Assembly: GCA_963668495.1 (NCBI GenBank)
Contig: OY764545.1
Coordinates: 2,108,001-2,172,000, forward strand
Direction: 5' to 3'
From: Oleispirillum sp963668495
Lineage (GTDB): Bacteria > Pseudomonadota > Alphaproteobacteria > Rhodospirillales > Rhodospirillaceae
DNA: 64,000 bases
The position numbers and the translations under genes are program-made. Shown piece by piece: positions 33,392 through 42,185 of this stretch. Below the pieces are notes generated by a model. The model was not told where the DNA came from, searched no databases, and saw only the letters and a list, made by a program, of their open reading frames with translations. Within the stretch, counting starts at the first letter, position 1. Each line of letters opens with the position of its first letter.

Positions 33392-34273
33392 ATGACTTCA
33401 CGCGACAAGGGACCGGATGACGATTTTGATGTCAGCTTGCTGGAAGGACTGCGTGAGCGCATCAGTCAGGAAAGCGGCGATAATGACGAAGACATCTTAT
33501 CGCCACGCTCGACCAGAAAAAGCATTCTGTTTGGGGTGATGATCGGTGTTGCTGCGGCTGCGGGCGCGGCTTGGTTCGTCCTTGGCAGTGATCCGTCGGG
33601 AGATCCCATCCCGGAACCTTCACAGGTGCCGGTCATTCAGGCTGAAAAAAATCCAATTAAAGTTCGCCCGGCAGATCCGGGTGGCATGGAAGTGCCTAAT
33701 CAGGACAAACTGGTTTACAGCAGGGTAGACAAAAACGCGCAACAGCCAGAGGTCGAACACCTGTTGCCGCCGCCGGCGGAGCCGAAAGCCTTAAGCAAGC
33801 CTGAAGATAGCCTTGGTGATGGTATGGCTCCTTTGCCAGAGGCTCCAGCAATTCCAGAAACACCGAAAGTGGTGGAAAAGGCTGATCCGGTTCCGGTGAA
33901 GACACCGCCTCCGGCCCCTGTGGTGAAAGAGGCACCCAAACCCGCGCCAAAAGTTGTTGAGCCAGAACCAGCACCAGCGCCGAAGCCTGCACCAAAAGCT
34001 GAACCAGTTGCTAAAATGACATCTGGGGCTTGGCAGGTGCAATTAACCGCTTTGCGTGACCAGAAACGTGCAGAAGAGGAATGGGCGCGTATCCAGAAAA
34101 AAGCCGGAGGTGCCCTTAACGGAGTACCTCACGAAATTCAACGGGCTGATTTGGGCAGCAAGGGCGTGTTTTATCGTCTGCGTGCTGGCAGCTTTGCCTC
34201 TCGTGATGATGCCGGCAAACTCTGTTCAGCTTTGAAAACCAAAGGGATCGGTTGTGTTGTCGCCAAACGATAA
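33392..34273 (+). CDS. SPOR-domain membrane protein
   Basis: 293 aa. An acidic cytoplasmic N-terminus (1-45) is followed by one transmembrane helix (about 46-68), a long Pro/Ala/Lys-rich periplasmic linker (about 75-205) and a C-terminal SPOR domain (about 208-293). The SPOR domain includes AWQVQLTALRDQKRAEEEW and GVFYRLRAGSFASRDDA. SPOR domains bind glycan strands stripped of stem peptides at the division site, so a role in cell division or wall remodelling is likely. GAGGAG precedes the ATG. The 3' end overlaps nagZ by 20 bases. Confidence 0.9.
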   Translation: MTSRDKGPDDDFDVSLLEGLRERISQESGDNDEDILSPRSTRKSILFGVMIGVAAAAGAAWFVLGSDPSGDPIPEPSQVPVIQAEKNPIKVRPADPGGMEVPNQDKLVYSRVDKNAQQPEVEHLLPPPAEPKALSKPEDSLGDGMAPLPEAPAIPETPKVVEKADPVPVKTPPPAPVVKEAPKPAPKVVEPEPAPAPKPAPKAEPVAKMTSGAWQVQLTALRDQKRAEEEWARIQKKAGGALNGVPHEIQRADLGSKGVFYRLRAGSFASRDDAGKLCSALKTKGIGCVVAKR

Positions 34274-35318
34274 TACGAGCCATTCCGTGGTCGGGGCAGG
34301 GGATACTTCTGCCTCGGCGGTGATTTTTGGCTGTCAGGGGTCAAAGCTGACGGTTGATGAAATTGCGTTCTTCCGTGATGTGCAGCCGTTCGGTTTTATT
34401 CTCTTTGCCCGAAATATTGAAGATCCGGGTCAGGTGAGAGACCTTGTCGCTGAGTTTCGTTCTGTTGTTGGGCGGGACGATGCCCCGGTCTTGATCGATC
34501 AAGAAGGGGGGCGCGTACAACGGTTGCGCCCACCGCACTGGCGGCAGGCTCCGTCTGCTCGCGATCTGGCGGGCTTACCTCTGGTAATTGCGGAAGAAGC
34601 CGTGAACCTGAATTCGCGCCTGATTGGTCGGGAACTGGCGGACCTGGGTATCACGGTAGATTGTGCTCCGGTGGCAGATGTATCGTTTCCGCAAACCCAT
34701 GATGTCATTGGTGATCGGGCATATTCCCACGATCCAGCGCAGGTTGCCCGTTTCTGTAAGGTGGTCTGCCATGCTCTGCGGGCTGAGGGGGTTCACCCGG
34801 TCATTAAGCATATCCCCGGTCATGGTCGGGCCATCAGCGATAGTCATCTGGAACTGCCGCGGGTTGATGCGTCTTTGTCAGAGTTGCGGGCCTTGGATTT
34901 CGTTCCGTTTTGCGCTCTGGCGGATGAAGATTGGGCAATGACCGCGCATATCGTGTATTCGGCTCTGGATGCATCAGCGCCTGCAACCTGTTCGATGACG
35001 GTAATTAAAGACATTATCCGCAAAGAGATTGGTTTTACCGGCTTGTTGATGAGCGACGATTTGTCGATGAAGGCTCTTGATGGCAGCTTCATCGACAGAA
35101 CGCGGCGTTCCATGGATGCAGGGTGCGATATGGTTTTGCACTGTAATGGCGACATGCAGGAAATGCGTGAAATTGCTTCTGCCGTGGTTCCGTTGACAAA
35201 TGGGGCATGGCAGCGTTTTTCCCTTGCTGAACGCCGTCGCTTGGCAGCGCGGAAATCTGCCCCAAATTTGGGAACCGCCGAAGACCTTCTTGATCGTTTG
35301 ACGGCGTTGATGGCTTAG
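34254..35318 (+). CDS. nagZ: Beta-N-acetylhexosaminidase NagZ
   Basis: 354-aa family 3 glycoside hydrolase that removes N-acetylglucosamine from muropeptides during cytoplasmic wall recycling. KHIPGHGRAISDSHLELP near residue 185 contains the KH..GHG loop with the flexible catalytic His/Asp, and LLMSDDLSMKAL near 263 holds the nucleophile Asp. It starts at GTG 34254, 7 bases after AAAGGG, inside the SPOR gene; TTG 34257 is adjacent. Coupling with the SPOR gene ties wall recycling to the division machinery. Confidence 0.93.
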   Translation: MLSPNDNTSHSVVGAGDTSASAVIFGCQGSKLTVDEIAFFRDVQPFGFILFARNIEDPGQVRDLVAEFRSVVGRDDAPVLIDQEGGRVQRLRPPHWRQAPSARDLAGLPLVIAEEAVNLNSRLIGRELADLGITVDCAPVADVSFPQTHDVIGDRAYSHDPAQVARFCKVVCHALRAEGVHPVIKHIPGHGRAISDSHLELPRVDASLSELRALDFVPFCALADEDWAMTAHIVYSALDASAPATCSMTVIKDIIRKEIGFTGLLMSDDLSMKALDGSFIDRTRRSMDAGCDMVLHCNGDMQEMREIASAVVPLTNGAWQRFSLAERRRLAARKSAPNLGTAEDLLDRLTALMA

Positions 35319-35333
35319 GGGAGCGTTGAGCCC

Positions 35334-36158
35334 ATGGCCTCCCATACGCCTCCTGTAACGACGGATAATTCATGGGAAGAGGAGGGTGCTGCTCCGCATG
35401 GGCCATCTTCCTCTTCGTTTTTGTTGCGCATCGATGGGTATGAAGGTCCGCTGGACTTACTGCTGTCGTTGGCGCGGGATCAGAAAGTAGATTTGCGCCA
35501 GATTTCAATTCTGCAATTGGCAGAGCAATATTTGCTGTTCATCGCAGAAGCACGGCGACAAAACCTAGACTTGGCGGCTGATTATTTGGTGATGGCTGCG
35601 TGGTTGGCTTACCTGAAGTCGCGGCTTTTGATCCCCGAAACCCCGAACGAGGACGAACCCAGCGGTGAGGATATGGCAGCGGCGCTGGCGTTTCATTTGG
35701 AACGTTTGGATGCCATGCGGCAGGCAGGGGAGGCATTGTTTGCCTTGCCGTTGCTTGGGGAAAAACGGTTTGCGCGCGGTGCTCCCGAAGGTATCCGGGA
35801 TGTGACCAAACCGATTTTTGAGGTGCGATTGTACGATGTGTTGGCGGCTTATGGTGCATTCCACGCCCGCCAAACCAAAACCCATCTGGAAATCAAGGAA
35901 GCCAAGCTGTTTTCGGTCGACGATGCTTTGGCCAGGTTGTCGCATCTGATCAGCGGAGCCTTGAACTGGCAAACTTTGGAGGCTTTTTTGCCGCCGGGGT
36001 TGTCTGATTATTTGTACAGTCGATCAGCCAAAGCGGCGACGTTTGTTGCTGCGTTAGAAATGGCGCGGCAGGGTTTGATTGATATTCGGCAGGATGGCGG
36101 TGCGTTTTCACCAATCCGTATCCGTAAAGCACAAATACCAAGGGATGAGGATGCATGA
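35334..36158 (+). CDS. scpA: Segregation and condensation protein A
   Basis: 274-aa kleisin subunit of the SMC-ScpAB condensin complex that organises and segregates the chromosome. The N-terminal block FLLRIDGYEGPLDLLLSLAR (about 26-45) binds the SMC neck, and the C-terminal winged-helix region contacts the SMC cap. The DYLVMAAWLAYLKSRLLIP stretch is typical. It overlaps scpB by 4 bases (ATGA). A low-complexity N-terminal tail of about 25 residues precedes the domain. Confidence 0.93.
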   Translation: MASHTPPVTTDNSWEEEGAAPHGPSSSSFLLRIDGYEGPLDLLLSLARDQKVDLRQISILQLAEQYLLFIAEARRQNLDLAADYLVMAAWLAYLKSRLLIPETPNEDEPSGEDMAAALAFHLERLDAMRQAGEALFALPLLGEKRFARGAPEGIRDVTKPIFEVRLYDVLAAYGAFHARQTKTHLEIKEAKLFSVDDALARLSHLISGALNWQTLEAFLPPGLSDYLYSRSAKAATFVAALEMARQGLIDIRQDGGAFSPIRIRKAQIPRDEDA

Positions 36159-36793
36159 CGACCAGTACGTCATTTGATGCAGAGCGATTGGTTGAGGCCG
36201 TTATTTTCGCTTCAACTGATCCAGTTAGCGAGTCGTCACTTCAGTCACGTCTGCCGGATACGGTTGATGTGCAAACTGTGCTGGCATCGTTGGCTGAAAG
36301 GTATGCGGGGCGTGGGGTTGAGCTGGTGTGCCGTGATCATGCGTGGGCGTTCCGTACAGCCCCTGATCTTGCGTCAAAGCTACATCTTGAAGTCCCTCAA
36401 CGTAAGAAACTCTCTCGGGCTGCGGTTGAGACTTTGGCGATTATTGCCTATCACCAACCTGTGACACGGGCAGAAATTGAAGAAATGCGCGGCGTAGCCC
36501 TTAGCCGGGGCACGCTGGATGTTCTGCTGGAAGCCAATTGGGTGCGCCCGACCGGACGGCGGCAATCCCCCGGACGTCCCATGACATGGGGAACAACCCA
36601 GCAGTTTCTGGATATGTTTGACCTTGAAAATCTTGCGGCTTTACCGGGTATAGCGGAGTTAAAGGCCGCAGGCCTGCTGGATACCCGTCCGGCTATGATT
36701 GCCTATGCGTCACAGGCTGAAGATGATTTGCAACTTCCGCTCGAGGAAGACGGAAATCTGATTGCAGCCCTACAAGACGAAGACGGTGCATAA
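36155..36793 (+). CDS. scpB: Segregation and condensation protein B
   Basis: 212 aa with two winged-helix domains. Signatures are VEAVIFASTDPVSESSLQSRL at the N-terminus, ALSRAAVETLAIIAYHQPVTRAEIEEMRG-type helices near 88-115 and GRRQSPGRPMTWGTT near 130. It forms dimers that bridge ScpA in condensin. It is the last gene coupled to the nagZ-scpA run; tatA follows after 87 bases. Confidence 0.93.
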   Translation: MTTSTSFDAERLVEAVIFASTDPVSESSLQSRLPDTVDVQTVLASLAERYAGRGVELVCRDHAWAFRTAPDLASKLHLEVPQRKKLSRAAVETLAIIAYHQPVTRAEIEEMRGVALSRGTLDVLLEANWVRPTGRRQSPGRPMTWGTTQQFLDMFDLENLAALPGIAELKAAGLLDTRPAMIAYASQAEDDLQLPLEEDGNLIAALQDEDGA

Positions 36794-36880
36794 ATCCCAG
36801 TTGCAAGATTGCGTACGGGTAGGATATCTGGCATGATCTTCCTTAAGGTATTGTCTTAAAATTGAAATGCGTGGTTGTCC

Positions 36881-37081
36881 ATGAGCCTGGGTCCCCTTCA
36901 AATACTCCTGATTGTCCTTGTGGTTTTGCTGCTGTTCGGAGCCGGTAAAATTCCGCGCCTGATGGGTGATGTGGCAAAGGGTGTCAATGCCTTCAAGAAA
37001 GGGTTGAAGGATGGTGATACGCCCACCGAAAAGGACGATAAAAAAATTAAGGATCAGTCCGAGCCTTCGGACAAGTCCTGA
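36881..37081 (+). CDS. tatA: Sec-independent translocase subunit TatA
   Basis: 66-aa protein with one N-terminal membrane helix (about 6-22), the FG hinge (LLFGAGKIPRLMGDVAKG), an amphipathic helix and an acidic/basic tail. TatA oligomers form the channel for folded proteins with twin-arginine signals. ATG 36881 gives the usual short N-terminus; a TTG at 36875 is in frame. There is no strong ribosome site. It is the first gene of tatABC. Confidence 0.92.
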   Translation: MSLGPLQILLIVLVVLLLFGAGKIPRLMGDVAKGVNAFKKGLKDGDTPTEKDDKKIKDQSEPSDKS

Positions 37082-37113
37082 TCATCGGTTCCACCCGAGT
37101 ATAGCAGTTACAC

Positions 37114-37500
37114 ATGTTTGATTTTGGCGCATGGGAATTGGCCCTGATTGCCGTTGTGGTGATCTTTGTCATCGGCCCGAAGGAGCTCCCGGCTACGTTG
37201 CGGGCTCTCGGCCTTGCCATGCGTAAACTGCATAATCTGTCGGTGATTTTCCGTGCGCATGTGGATGATATGGTGCGCGAAGCCGAACTTGATGAACTGC
37301 GGAAAACCGCCAGCCATATGCGTAATGGCAATTACGGTAAGATTGTTGAAGACACCGTTGATCCCGACAATGAAATTCGTGATGCGTTTGATGACGTGCG
37401 GGACTTTGATATCCCGGCCCCAGATCCCCATTCTGCCGAAGACATTATGCTGCCCAAGGATGCAGACAAACCGCTCAACGTGCCGAGGGATGAACCATGA
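37114..37500 (+). CDS. tatB: Sec-independent translocase subunit TatB
   Basis: 128 aa. It starts with MFDFGAWELALIAVVVIFV and the G-P-KELP hinge (IGPKELPATLRALG), followed by a long amphipathic helix and a Pro/Asp-rich tail. TatB with TatC forms the receptor for twin-arginine signals. It lies 32 bases after tatA, and its stop overlaps the tatC start by 4 bases. Confidence 0.93.
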   Translation: MFDFGAWELALIAVVVIFVIGPKELPATLRALGLAMRKLHNLSVIFRAHVDDMVREAELDELRKTASHMRNGNYGKIVEDTVDPDNEIRDAFDDVRDFDIPAPDPHSAEDIMLPKDADKPLNVPRDEP

Positions 37501-38294
37501 CGGATGCCCCGGACCACGATACGCCCATGCCGCTGTTAGAGCATCTGATTGAACTGCGCCGCCGTTTGATGTGGTCGGTGCTGGGGTTCGTTGTGGCATT
37601 TGCCGTGTGTTACAGCGTGTCGTTAGATATTTATGATGTGCTGATGTATCCGTTGGCTCAGGTCATGACGGAAGTGGGCGGTACCCAGCGTATGATCTAT
37701 ACCGCATTGACCGAAGGATTTTTTACGCAGGTGAAAGTTGCGGCTTTTGGGGCTTTGTTCATTTCCTTTCCGGTGGTTGCGGCACAGCTTTGGATGTTTA
37801 TTGCTCCCGGTCTGTATAAAAATGAACAGCGGGCATTTTTACCGTTTTTGATTGCCAGTCCGATCCTGTTTATCTTGGGGGCTATGCTGGTGTATTTCCT
37901 GATTATCCCCATGGCTTGGACGTTTTTGCTTGGGTTCCAAACCTCGGCAGGTCAGACTGTTTTGCCCATTGAACTTGAAGCACGGGTCGGCGAATACCTT
38001 TCGTTGATCATGACTTTGATTTTTGCGTTCGGCATCAGTTTTCAACTTCCGGTTTTGCTGACCTTAATGGCGCGGGCAGGGTTGATTTCTTCGGAAACAT
38101 TGGTGTCCAAGCGTCGATATGCCATTGTTTTTGTCTTTATCGTTGCAGCGTTCCTGACGCCACCGGACGTGGTCAGCCAAGTCGGGCTGGCTGTGCCTTT
38201 GTTGGTTCTGTACGAAGCGTCGATTTGGGCCTGCCGCCGTATGGAGGCTGCGCAGAAGCAAAATGATGATGAGGATGCAGCTGCCACGCCATAA
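37497..38294 (+). CDS. tatC: Sec-independent translocase subunit TatC
   Basis: 265-aa six-helix membrane protein. The N-terminal MPLLEHLIELRRRL (about 10-23) is the signal-peptide contact site, and the conserved FISFPVVAAQLWMFIAPGLYKNE segment is near 83. It is the core of the Tat receptor complex. The C-terminus is extended by about 20 acidic residues. The ATG overlaps the tatB stop. Downstream, a small AGGGGT/ACCCCT hairpin without a T-run lies before serS. Confidence 0.96.
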   Translation: MTDAPDHDTPMPLLEHLIELRRRLMWSVLGFVVAFAVCYSVSLDIYDVLMYPLAQVMTEVGGTQRMIYTALTEGFFTQVKVAAFGALFISFPVVAAQLWMFIAPGLYKNEQRAFLPFLIASPILFILGAMLVYFLIIPMAWTFLLGFQTSAGQTVLPIELEARVGEYLSLIMTLIFAFGISFQLPVLLTLMARAGLISSETLVSKRRYAIVFVFIVAAFLTPPDVVSQVGLAVPLLVLYEASIWACRRMEAAQKQNDDEDAAATP

Positions 38295-38392
38295 TCTCCG
38301 TGGACGTGTTTGCATGGCAGGGGTATAAACCCCTCAGAATGACTTATAGTATTGGCCGCAATGTTTGGCCGTAATCCGAAGGAAGGTTTCCC

Positions 38393-39667
38393 ATGCTTGA
38401 TATCCGCATGATCCGCGATAATCCCGAAAGCCTTGATAACGCCCTTGCGCGTCGTGGAAAGTCTGCGGTCTCTGAGGAGGTTTTGCGGCTGGATCGTGAA
38501 CGTCGTGCCTTGCAAACTGAACAACAGGAAATGCAGGCCAAACGTAACGAATATTCCAAGCAAATCGGCATGCTGAAAAAATCCGGCGGAGACGCCAGCG
38601 AGGCAATGGCAATTGTCTCGGACATTAAAAAACGTATGCCGGAAGTTGAGGAAAAGGAAAAGCAAACTGCGGAAGAGCTGGAAATGCTGCTTCTGGGGCT
38701 GCCGAATATTCCTGCTGATGACGTGCCTGAAGGCCTTGATGAAGATGCCAATGTGGAAACCGCCCGTATTGGAACGCCTCGCACGTTTGAATTTGAACCA
38801 AAAGAACACGACACCATCGGCGAAGCCTTAGGTACGATGTCGTTCGAAGATGCTGCAAAATTATCCGGTGCGCGGTTTGTGGTCTTACGGGCGGAAATGG
38901 CTCGTTTGGAACGTGCCCTTGGTCAGTTCATGCTTGACCTGCATACGACAGAGCACGGGTATGAAGAGGTCGCCCCGCCGGTTTTGGTGCGTGATAATGC
39001 CGTGCGCGGAACTGGGCAATTGCCGAAATTTGCCGATGATTTGTTCCGCACGGAAAATGGTTACTGGTTGATTCCGACTGCGGAAGTTCCGCTGACCAAT
39101 TTGGTTGCAGAAACCATTATGGAAGAAAAAGAGCTTCCGAAACGCTTCACCGCGCTGACCACTTGTTTCCGCTCCGAAGCTGGGGCCGCTGGTAAAGATA
39201 CTCGCGGTATGATCCGTCAGCACCAATTCAACAAGGTTGAAATGGTGTCGATCACGACCCCGGATGCGTCAGAGGATGAACAGCGTCGTATGGTCGGATG
39301 TGCGGAAGAAGTCCTGAAGCGTCTTGAACTGCCATACCGAATTTTGACCCTGTGTGCAGGAGATATGGGGGCAACAGCTCGTCGTACATTTGACCTTGAA
39401 GTCTGGATGCCCGGTCAGAACAAATATCGCGAGATTTCCAGCTGTTCGACCTGCGGTGATTATCAGGCCCGACGCATGCAGGCACGTTTCCGTCCGGCAG
39501 GTGAAAAAGGCACGCAATTCGTTCATACTTTGAATGGTTCTGGTGTCGCTGTCGGTCGGGCTTTGGTTGCGGTTTTGGAAAACTATCAACAAGCCGATGG
39601 TTCCGTCGTCATCCCAGATGTGCTGCGCCCGTACATGGGTGGTCTTGAACTGTTGAAAGCCAAGTAA
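38393..39667 (+). CDS. serS: Serine-tRNA ligase
   Basis: 424-aa class II synthetase that charges tRNA-Ser and tRNA-Sec. The N-terminal coiled-coil arm (about 25-105) grips the long variable arm. Motif 2 (TTCFRSEAGAAGKDTRGMIRQHQFNKVE, near 260) and motif 3 (NGSGVAVGRALVAVLENYQ near 380) are intact. GGAAGG precedes the ATG. surE begins at the base right after the stop, an arrangement conserved in many alphaproteobacteria (serS-surE-pcm). Confidence 0.98.
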   Translation: MLDIRMIRDNPESLDNALARRGKSAVSEEVLRLDRERRALQTEQQEMQAKRNEYSKQIGMLKKSGGDASEAMAIVSDIKKRMPEVEEKEKQTAEELEMLLLGLPNIPADDVPEGLDEDANVETARIGTPRTFEFEPKEHDTIGEALGTMSFEDAAKLSGARFVVLRAEMARLERALGQFMLDLHTTEHGYEEVAPPVLVRDNAVRGTGQLPKFADDLFRTENGYWLIPTAEVPLTNLVAETIMEEKELPKRFTALTTCFRSEAGAAGKDTRGMIRQHQFNKVEMVSITTPDASEDEQRRMVGCAEEVLKRLELPYRILTLCAGDMGATARRTFDLEVWMPGQNKYREISSCSTCGDYQARRMQARFRPAGEKGTQFVHTLNGSGVAVGRALVAVLENYQQADGSVVIPDVLRPYMGGLELLKAK

Positions 39668-40468
39668 ATGAATTCTGCACCCATGTTTCGCATTCCTCCA
39701 CTGCGGGGAGCACGCGTTCTAATCACCAATGATGATGGCATTGATGCGCCGGGATTGAAGGTTCTGGAAAGTATTGCTATGGCTTTGGGCATGGATGCTT
39801 GGGTTGTGGCCCCGGAAACGGAAAAAAGCGGGGCAGGGCATTCCTTGTCCCTGCACAACCCATTGCGCTGGCGTCAAATCTCTGAAAAACGCTTTGCCGT
39901 TGACGGTACACCAACGGATTGTGTGCTGCTTGCCCTGAACAAATTTATGAAAGATGAACCGCCGATTTTGGTGCTGTCAGGGGTAAACCGTGGTGCCAAT
40001 ATGGGTGATGATGTGACCTATTCTGGCACCATCGCGGCGGCTATGGAAGGGACACTGTTGGGGGTTCCGGCAATCGCTCTCAGTCAGGTCTTCACGCCGG
40101 GAGAAACTGTGTATTGGCGCACAGCCGAAGTCCACGCCCCGGAAATAATTCGTACGTTGTGTGCCCGTGGTTGGCCCAGTGAAGTGCTGATGAGCGTTAA
40201 CTTCCCGAAAGTTCCATGTTCAGATGTGACGGGTATTTGTGTTGCACCGCAAGGGCATCACAAAGGGGGAGATCACTTGGTGGAATGCGTTGACCCCCGC
40301 GGTCGTCCGTACATCTGGATTGGCCCCTTGCGCGCCAATTCCAATCAGGTTCCGGGCAGTGATATGGAATGTTCCGATGCAGGAAAGATCACGGTCACAC
40401 CACTGACCATCAATCTGACCCATCAAGATGCGTTGGAACATATTTCCGATCTTTTTCAGGACGATTAA
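39668..40468 (+). CDS. surE: 5'/3'-nucleotidase SurE
   Basis: 266-aa metal-dependent phosphatase acting on nucleoside monophosphates and short polyphosphates. RVLITNDDGIDAPGL (about 17-31) carries the DD metal-binding pair, and VDGTPTDCV near 80 and LSGVNRGANMGDDVTYSGT near 102 complete the site. It begins with no gap after serS, and pcm follows after 21 bases; surE-pcm pairing is well known in stationary-phase stress survival. Confidence 0.96.
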   Translation: MNSAPMFRIPPLRGARVLITNDDGIDAPGLKVLESIAMALGMDAWVVAPETEKSGAGHSLSLHNPLRWRQISEKRFAVDGTPTDCVLLALNKFMKDEPPILVLSGVNRGANMGDDVTYSGTIAAAMEGTLLGVPAIALSQVFTPGETVYWRTAEVHAPEIIRTLCARGWPSEVLMSVNFPKVPCSDVTGICVAPQGHHKGGDHLVECVDPRGRPYIWIGPLRANSNQVPGSDMECSDAGKITVTPLTINLTHQDALEHISDLFQDD

Positions 40469-40489
40469 ACCGATACGGGATGCCCACAT

Positions 40490-41128
40490 ATGACGCCAAC
40501 CCAACGCATACGGTTGTTGATGGAATTGCGTCGCAGCATAACGTCAACCCGTGTGCTGGCTGCTATTGAAAGTGTGCCGCGGGATCAGTTTGTTGCATCC
40601 CCGTTCTTGGAACAGGCATGGGATAATACCGCCCTGCCTATTGGCTGCGGGCAAACCATTAGCCAGCCTTTGGTCGTTGGGTTGATGACGCAGGCTCTTG
40701 AACTCGGTGACCGCAGCAAGGTTCTGGAGATTGGAACCGGGTCCGGTTACCAGACTGCGGTATTGTCAAAGCTGTGCCGTAGGGTCTTTACGTTGGAACG
40801 GCATAAGTCTCTTTTGCAGGATGCAGAGGCGCGGTTTCATTCCATGCGCCTGACCAATATTGTTGCCATGCATGGTGATGGTTACAAAGGCTGGCCTGCA
40901 CAATCACCGTTTGATCATATTTTGGTCACAGCCGCGGCTCCGGAACTGCCCATGACCCTGTGTGAACAGTTGTCGGAAGGCGGCGTTTTGGTGATGCCGA
41001 TGGATACGGGGCCGGATCGACAGGATGTTATCCGTATCCGGCGCACCGCAACCGGATTTTCACAGGAAGTGTTGTTTCCCGTGCGTTTTGTTCCTTTGGT
41101 AACCGGACTGCCGAAAGACACCACCTGA
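40490..41128 (+). CDS. pcm: Protein-L-isoaspartate O-methyltransferase
   Basis: 212 aa. It methylates damaged L-isoaspartyl residues so they can be repaired. It has the canonical GQTISQPLVVGLMTQAL (about 51-67), motif I VLEIGTGSGYQTAVLSKL (about 78-95) and EGGVLVMPM near 163. It is clearly the true Pcm of this genome, in contrast to the divergent homologue at 21945. It sits between surE and the LysM/M23 lipoprotein gene. Confidence 0.95.
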   Translation: MTPTQRIRLLMELRRSITSTRVLAAIESVPRDQFVASPFLEQAWDNTALPIGCGQTISQPLVVGLMTQALELGDRSKVLEIGTGSGYQTAVLSKLCRRVFTLERHKSLLQDAEARFHSMRLTNIVAMHGDGYKGWPAQSPFDHILVTAAAPELPMTLCEQLSEGGVLVMPMDTGPDRQDVIRIRRTATGFSQEVLFPVRFVPLVTGLPKDTT

Positions 41129-41174
41129 TGCCGTATTGTATGTGGGATTGTAGACAGGAGCGGAGACCCGTATA

Positions 41175-42167
41175 GTGGCGGCTATGAAATGGCGCATTTG
41201 TAAAATTGCTCTGTGTTTTGGGCTGGTGCTTGTGGTGACCGGATGTTCCGGTGTGCGCCTGTCTTCCGTCCTGCGGGAAATTGACCGTTACCACGAACAA
41301 CAAAGGGATTCTCAGGTTACCATTAACCGGAACGGGCAGCATGTGGTGCAGCGCGGAGAAACCGTTTACCGGATTTCATCGGCCTATCATGTTCCCATGC
41401 GACAAGTGATTGAGCGTAACAGCTTGCGCCCGCCATACACGCTGCGTGTTGGGCAAGTTCTATACATTCCCATGGCTAAGACTCATACGGTCCGTCGTGG
41501 AGAAACTGTTTACCGGATTGCAAAGTCCCACAATGTGGATATGAGTGCATTGGTGCGCACTAATAATCTGCACGTTCCGTATACTATCCATATTGGGCAA
41601 GTGTTGCGTTTGCCGGGGCAGACTTCTTCCCAAGTTGCCAAAGCGCCCAAAACAGACGCACCAGTATCAAAACCTTCAACTTCTTCTTCGTCGACGCAGC
41701 AAACGGCAAAGGCACCTGTGCCTCCGGTACGGAAGCCGACGACCAAACCTGCGCCACGCCCGGTTTCCATTCCAAAGCCACCTCCACGTCAAGGGCGGGG
41801 GTTAGCTTGGCCAGTTAAAGGGAAAATTATTGTTCCGTTTGGTTCTGTCGCAAAGGGAATGCGTAACGATGGCATTAACATTGCTGCCAAGCTTGGAACG
41901 TCGGTTCAGGCGGCTGAGTCCGGGGTCGTTGCCTATGCGGGGAATGAATTGAAAGGGTTTGGTAATATGCTTCTATTGAAGCATGACAAGGGGCTGATTA
42001 CGACCTACGCCCATGTGGATGAAATCAAGGTGAAACGAGGGACAACAGTTAAACGCGGGCAGATCATTGGCTCCGTTGGTCAGACCGGGAGCGTGACCTC
42101 CCCGCAGTTGCACTTTGAGGTCCGGCAAGGGTCCAAGGCCGTAGACCCTAAAAAATATTTGAATTGA
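41175..42167 (+). CDS. LysM / M23 peptidase lipoprotein, NlpD-like
   Basis: 330 aa. A lipoprotein signal ends in the lipobox VTGC near residue 26. Two LysM domains follow (about 55-99, with HVVQRGETVYRISSAYHVP, and 100-145, with HTVRRGETVYRIAKSHNVD), then a Pro/Thr/Ser linker and a C-terminal M23 domain (about 210-330). The M23 zinc and catalytic residues are incomplete: the H..D of the first motif is replaced by NDGINIA and the last H-x-H is LHFEV. It may therefore be a non-hydrolytic activator of amidases, like NlpD/EnvC. I kept the GTG at 41175 because GGAG precedes it by 9 bases; ATG 41184 is possible. Confidence 0.9.
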   Translation: MAAMKWRICKIALCFGLVLVVTGCSGVRLSSVLREIDRYHEQQRDSQVTINRNGQHVVQRGETVYRISSAYHVPMRQVIERNSLRPPYTLRVGQVLYIPMAKTHTVRRGETVYRIAKSHNVDMSALVRTNNLHVPYTIHIGQVLRLPGQTSSQVAKAPKTDAPVSKPSTSSSSTQQTAKAPVPPVRKPTTKPAPRPVSIPKPPPRQGRGLAWPVKGKIIVPFGSVAKGMRNDGINIAAKLGTSVQAAESGVVAYAGNELKGFGNMLLLKHDKGLITTYAHVDEIKVKRGTTVKRGQIIGSVGQTGSVTSPQLHFEVRQGSKAVDPKKYLN

Positions 42168-42185
42168 ATGGATTAGAGCCAGAAT

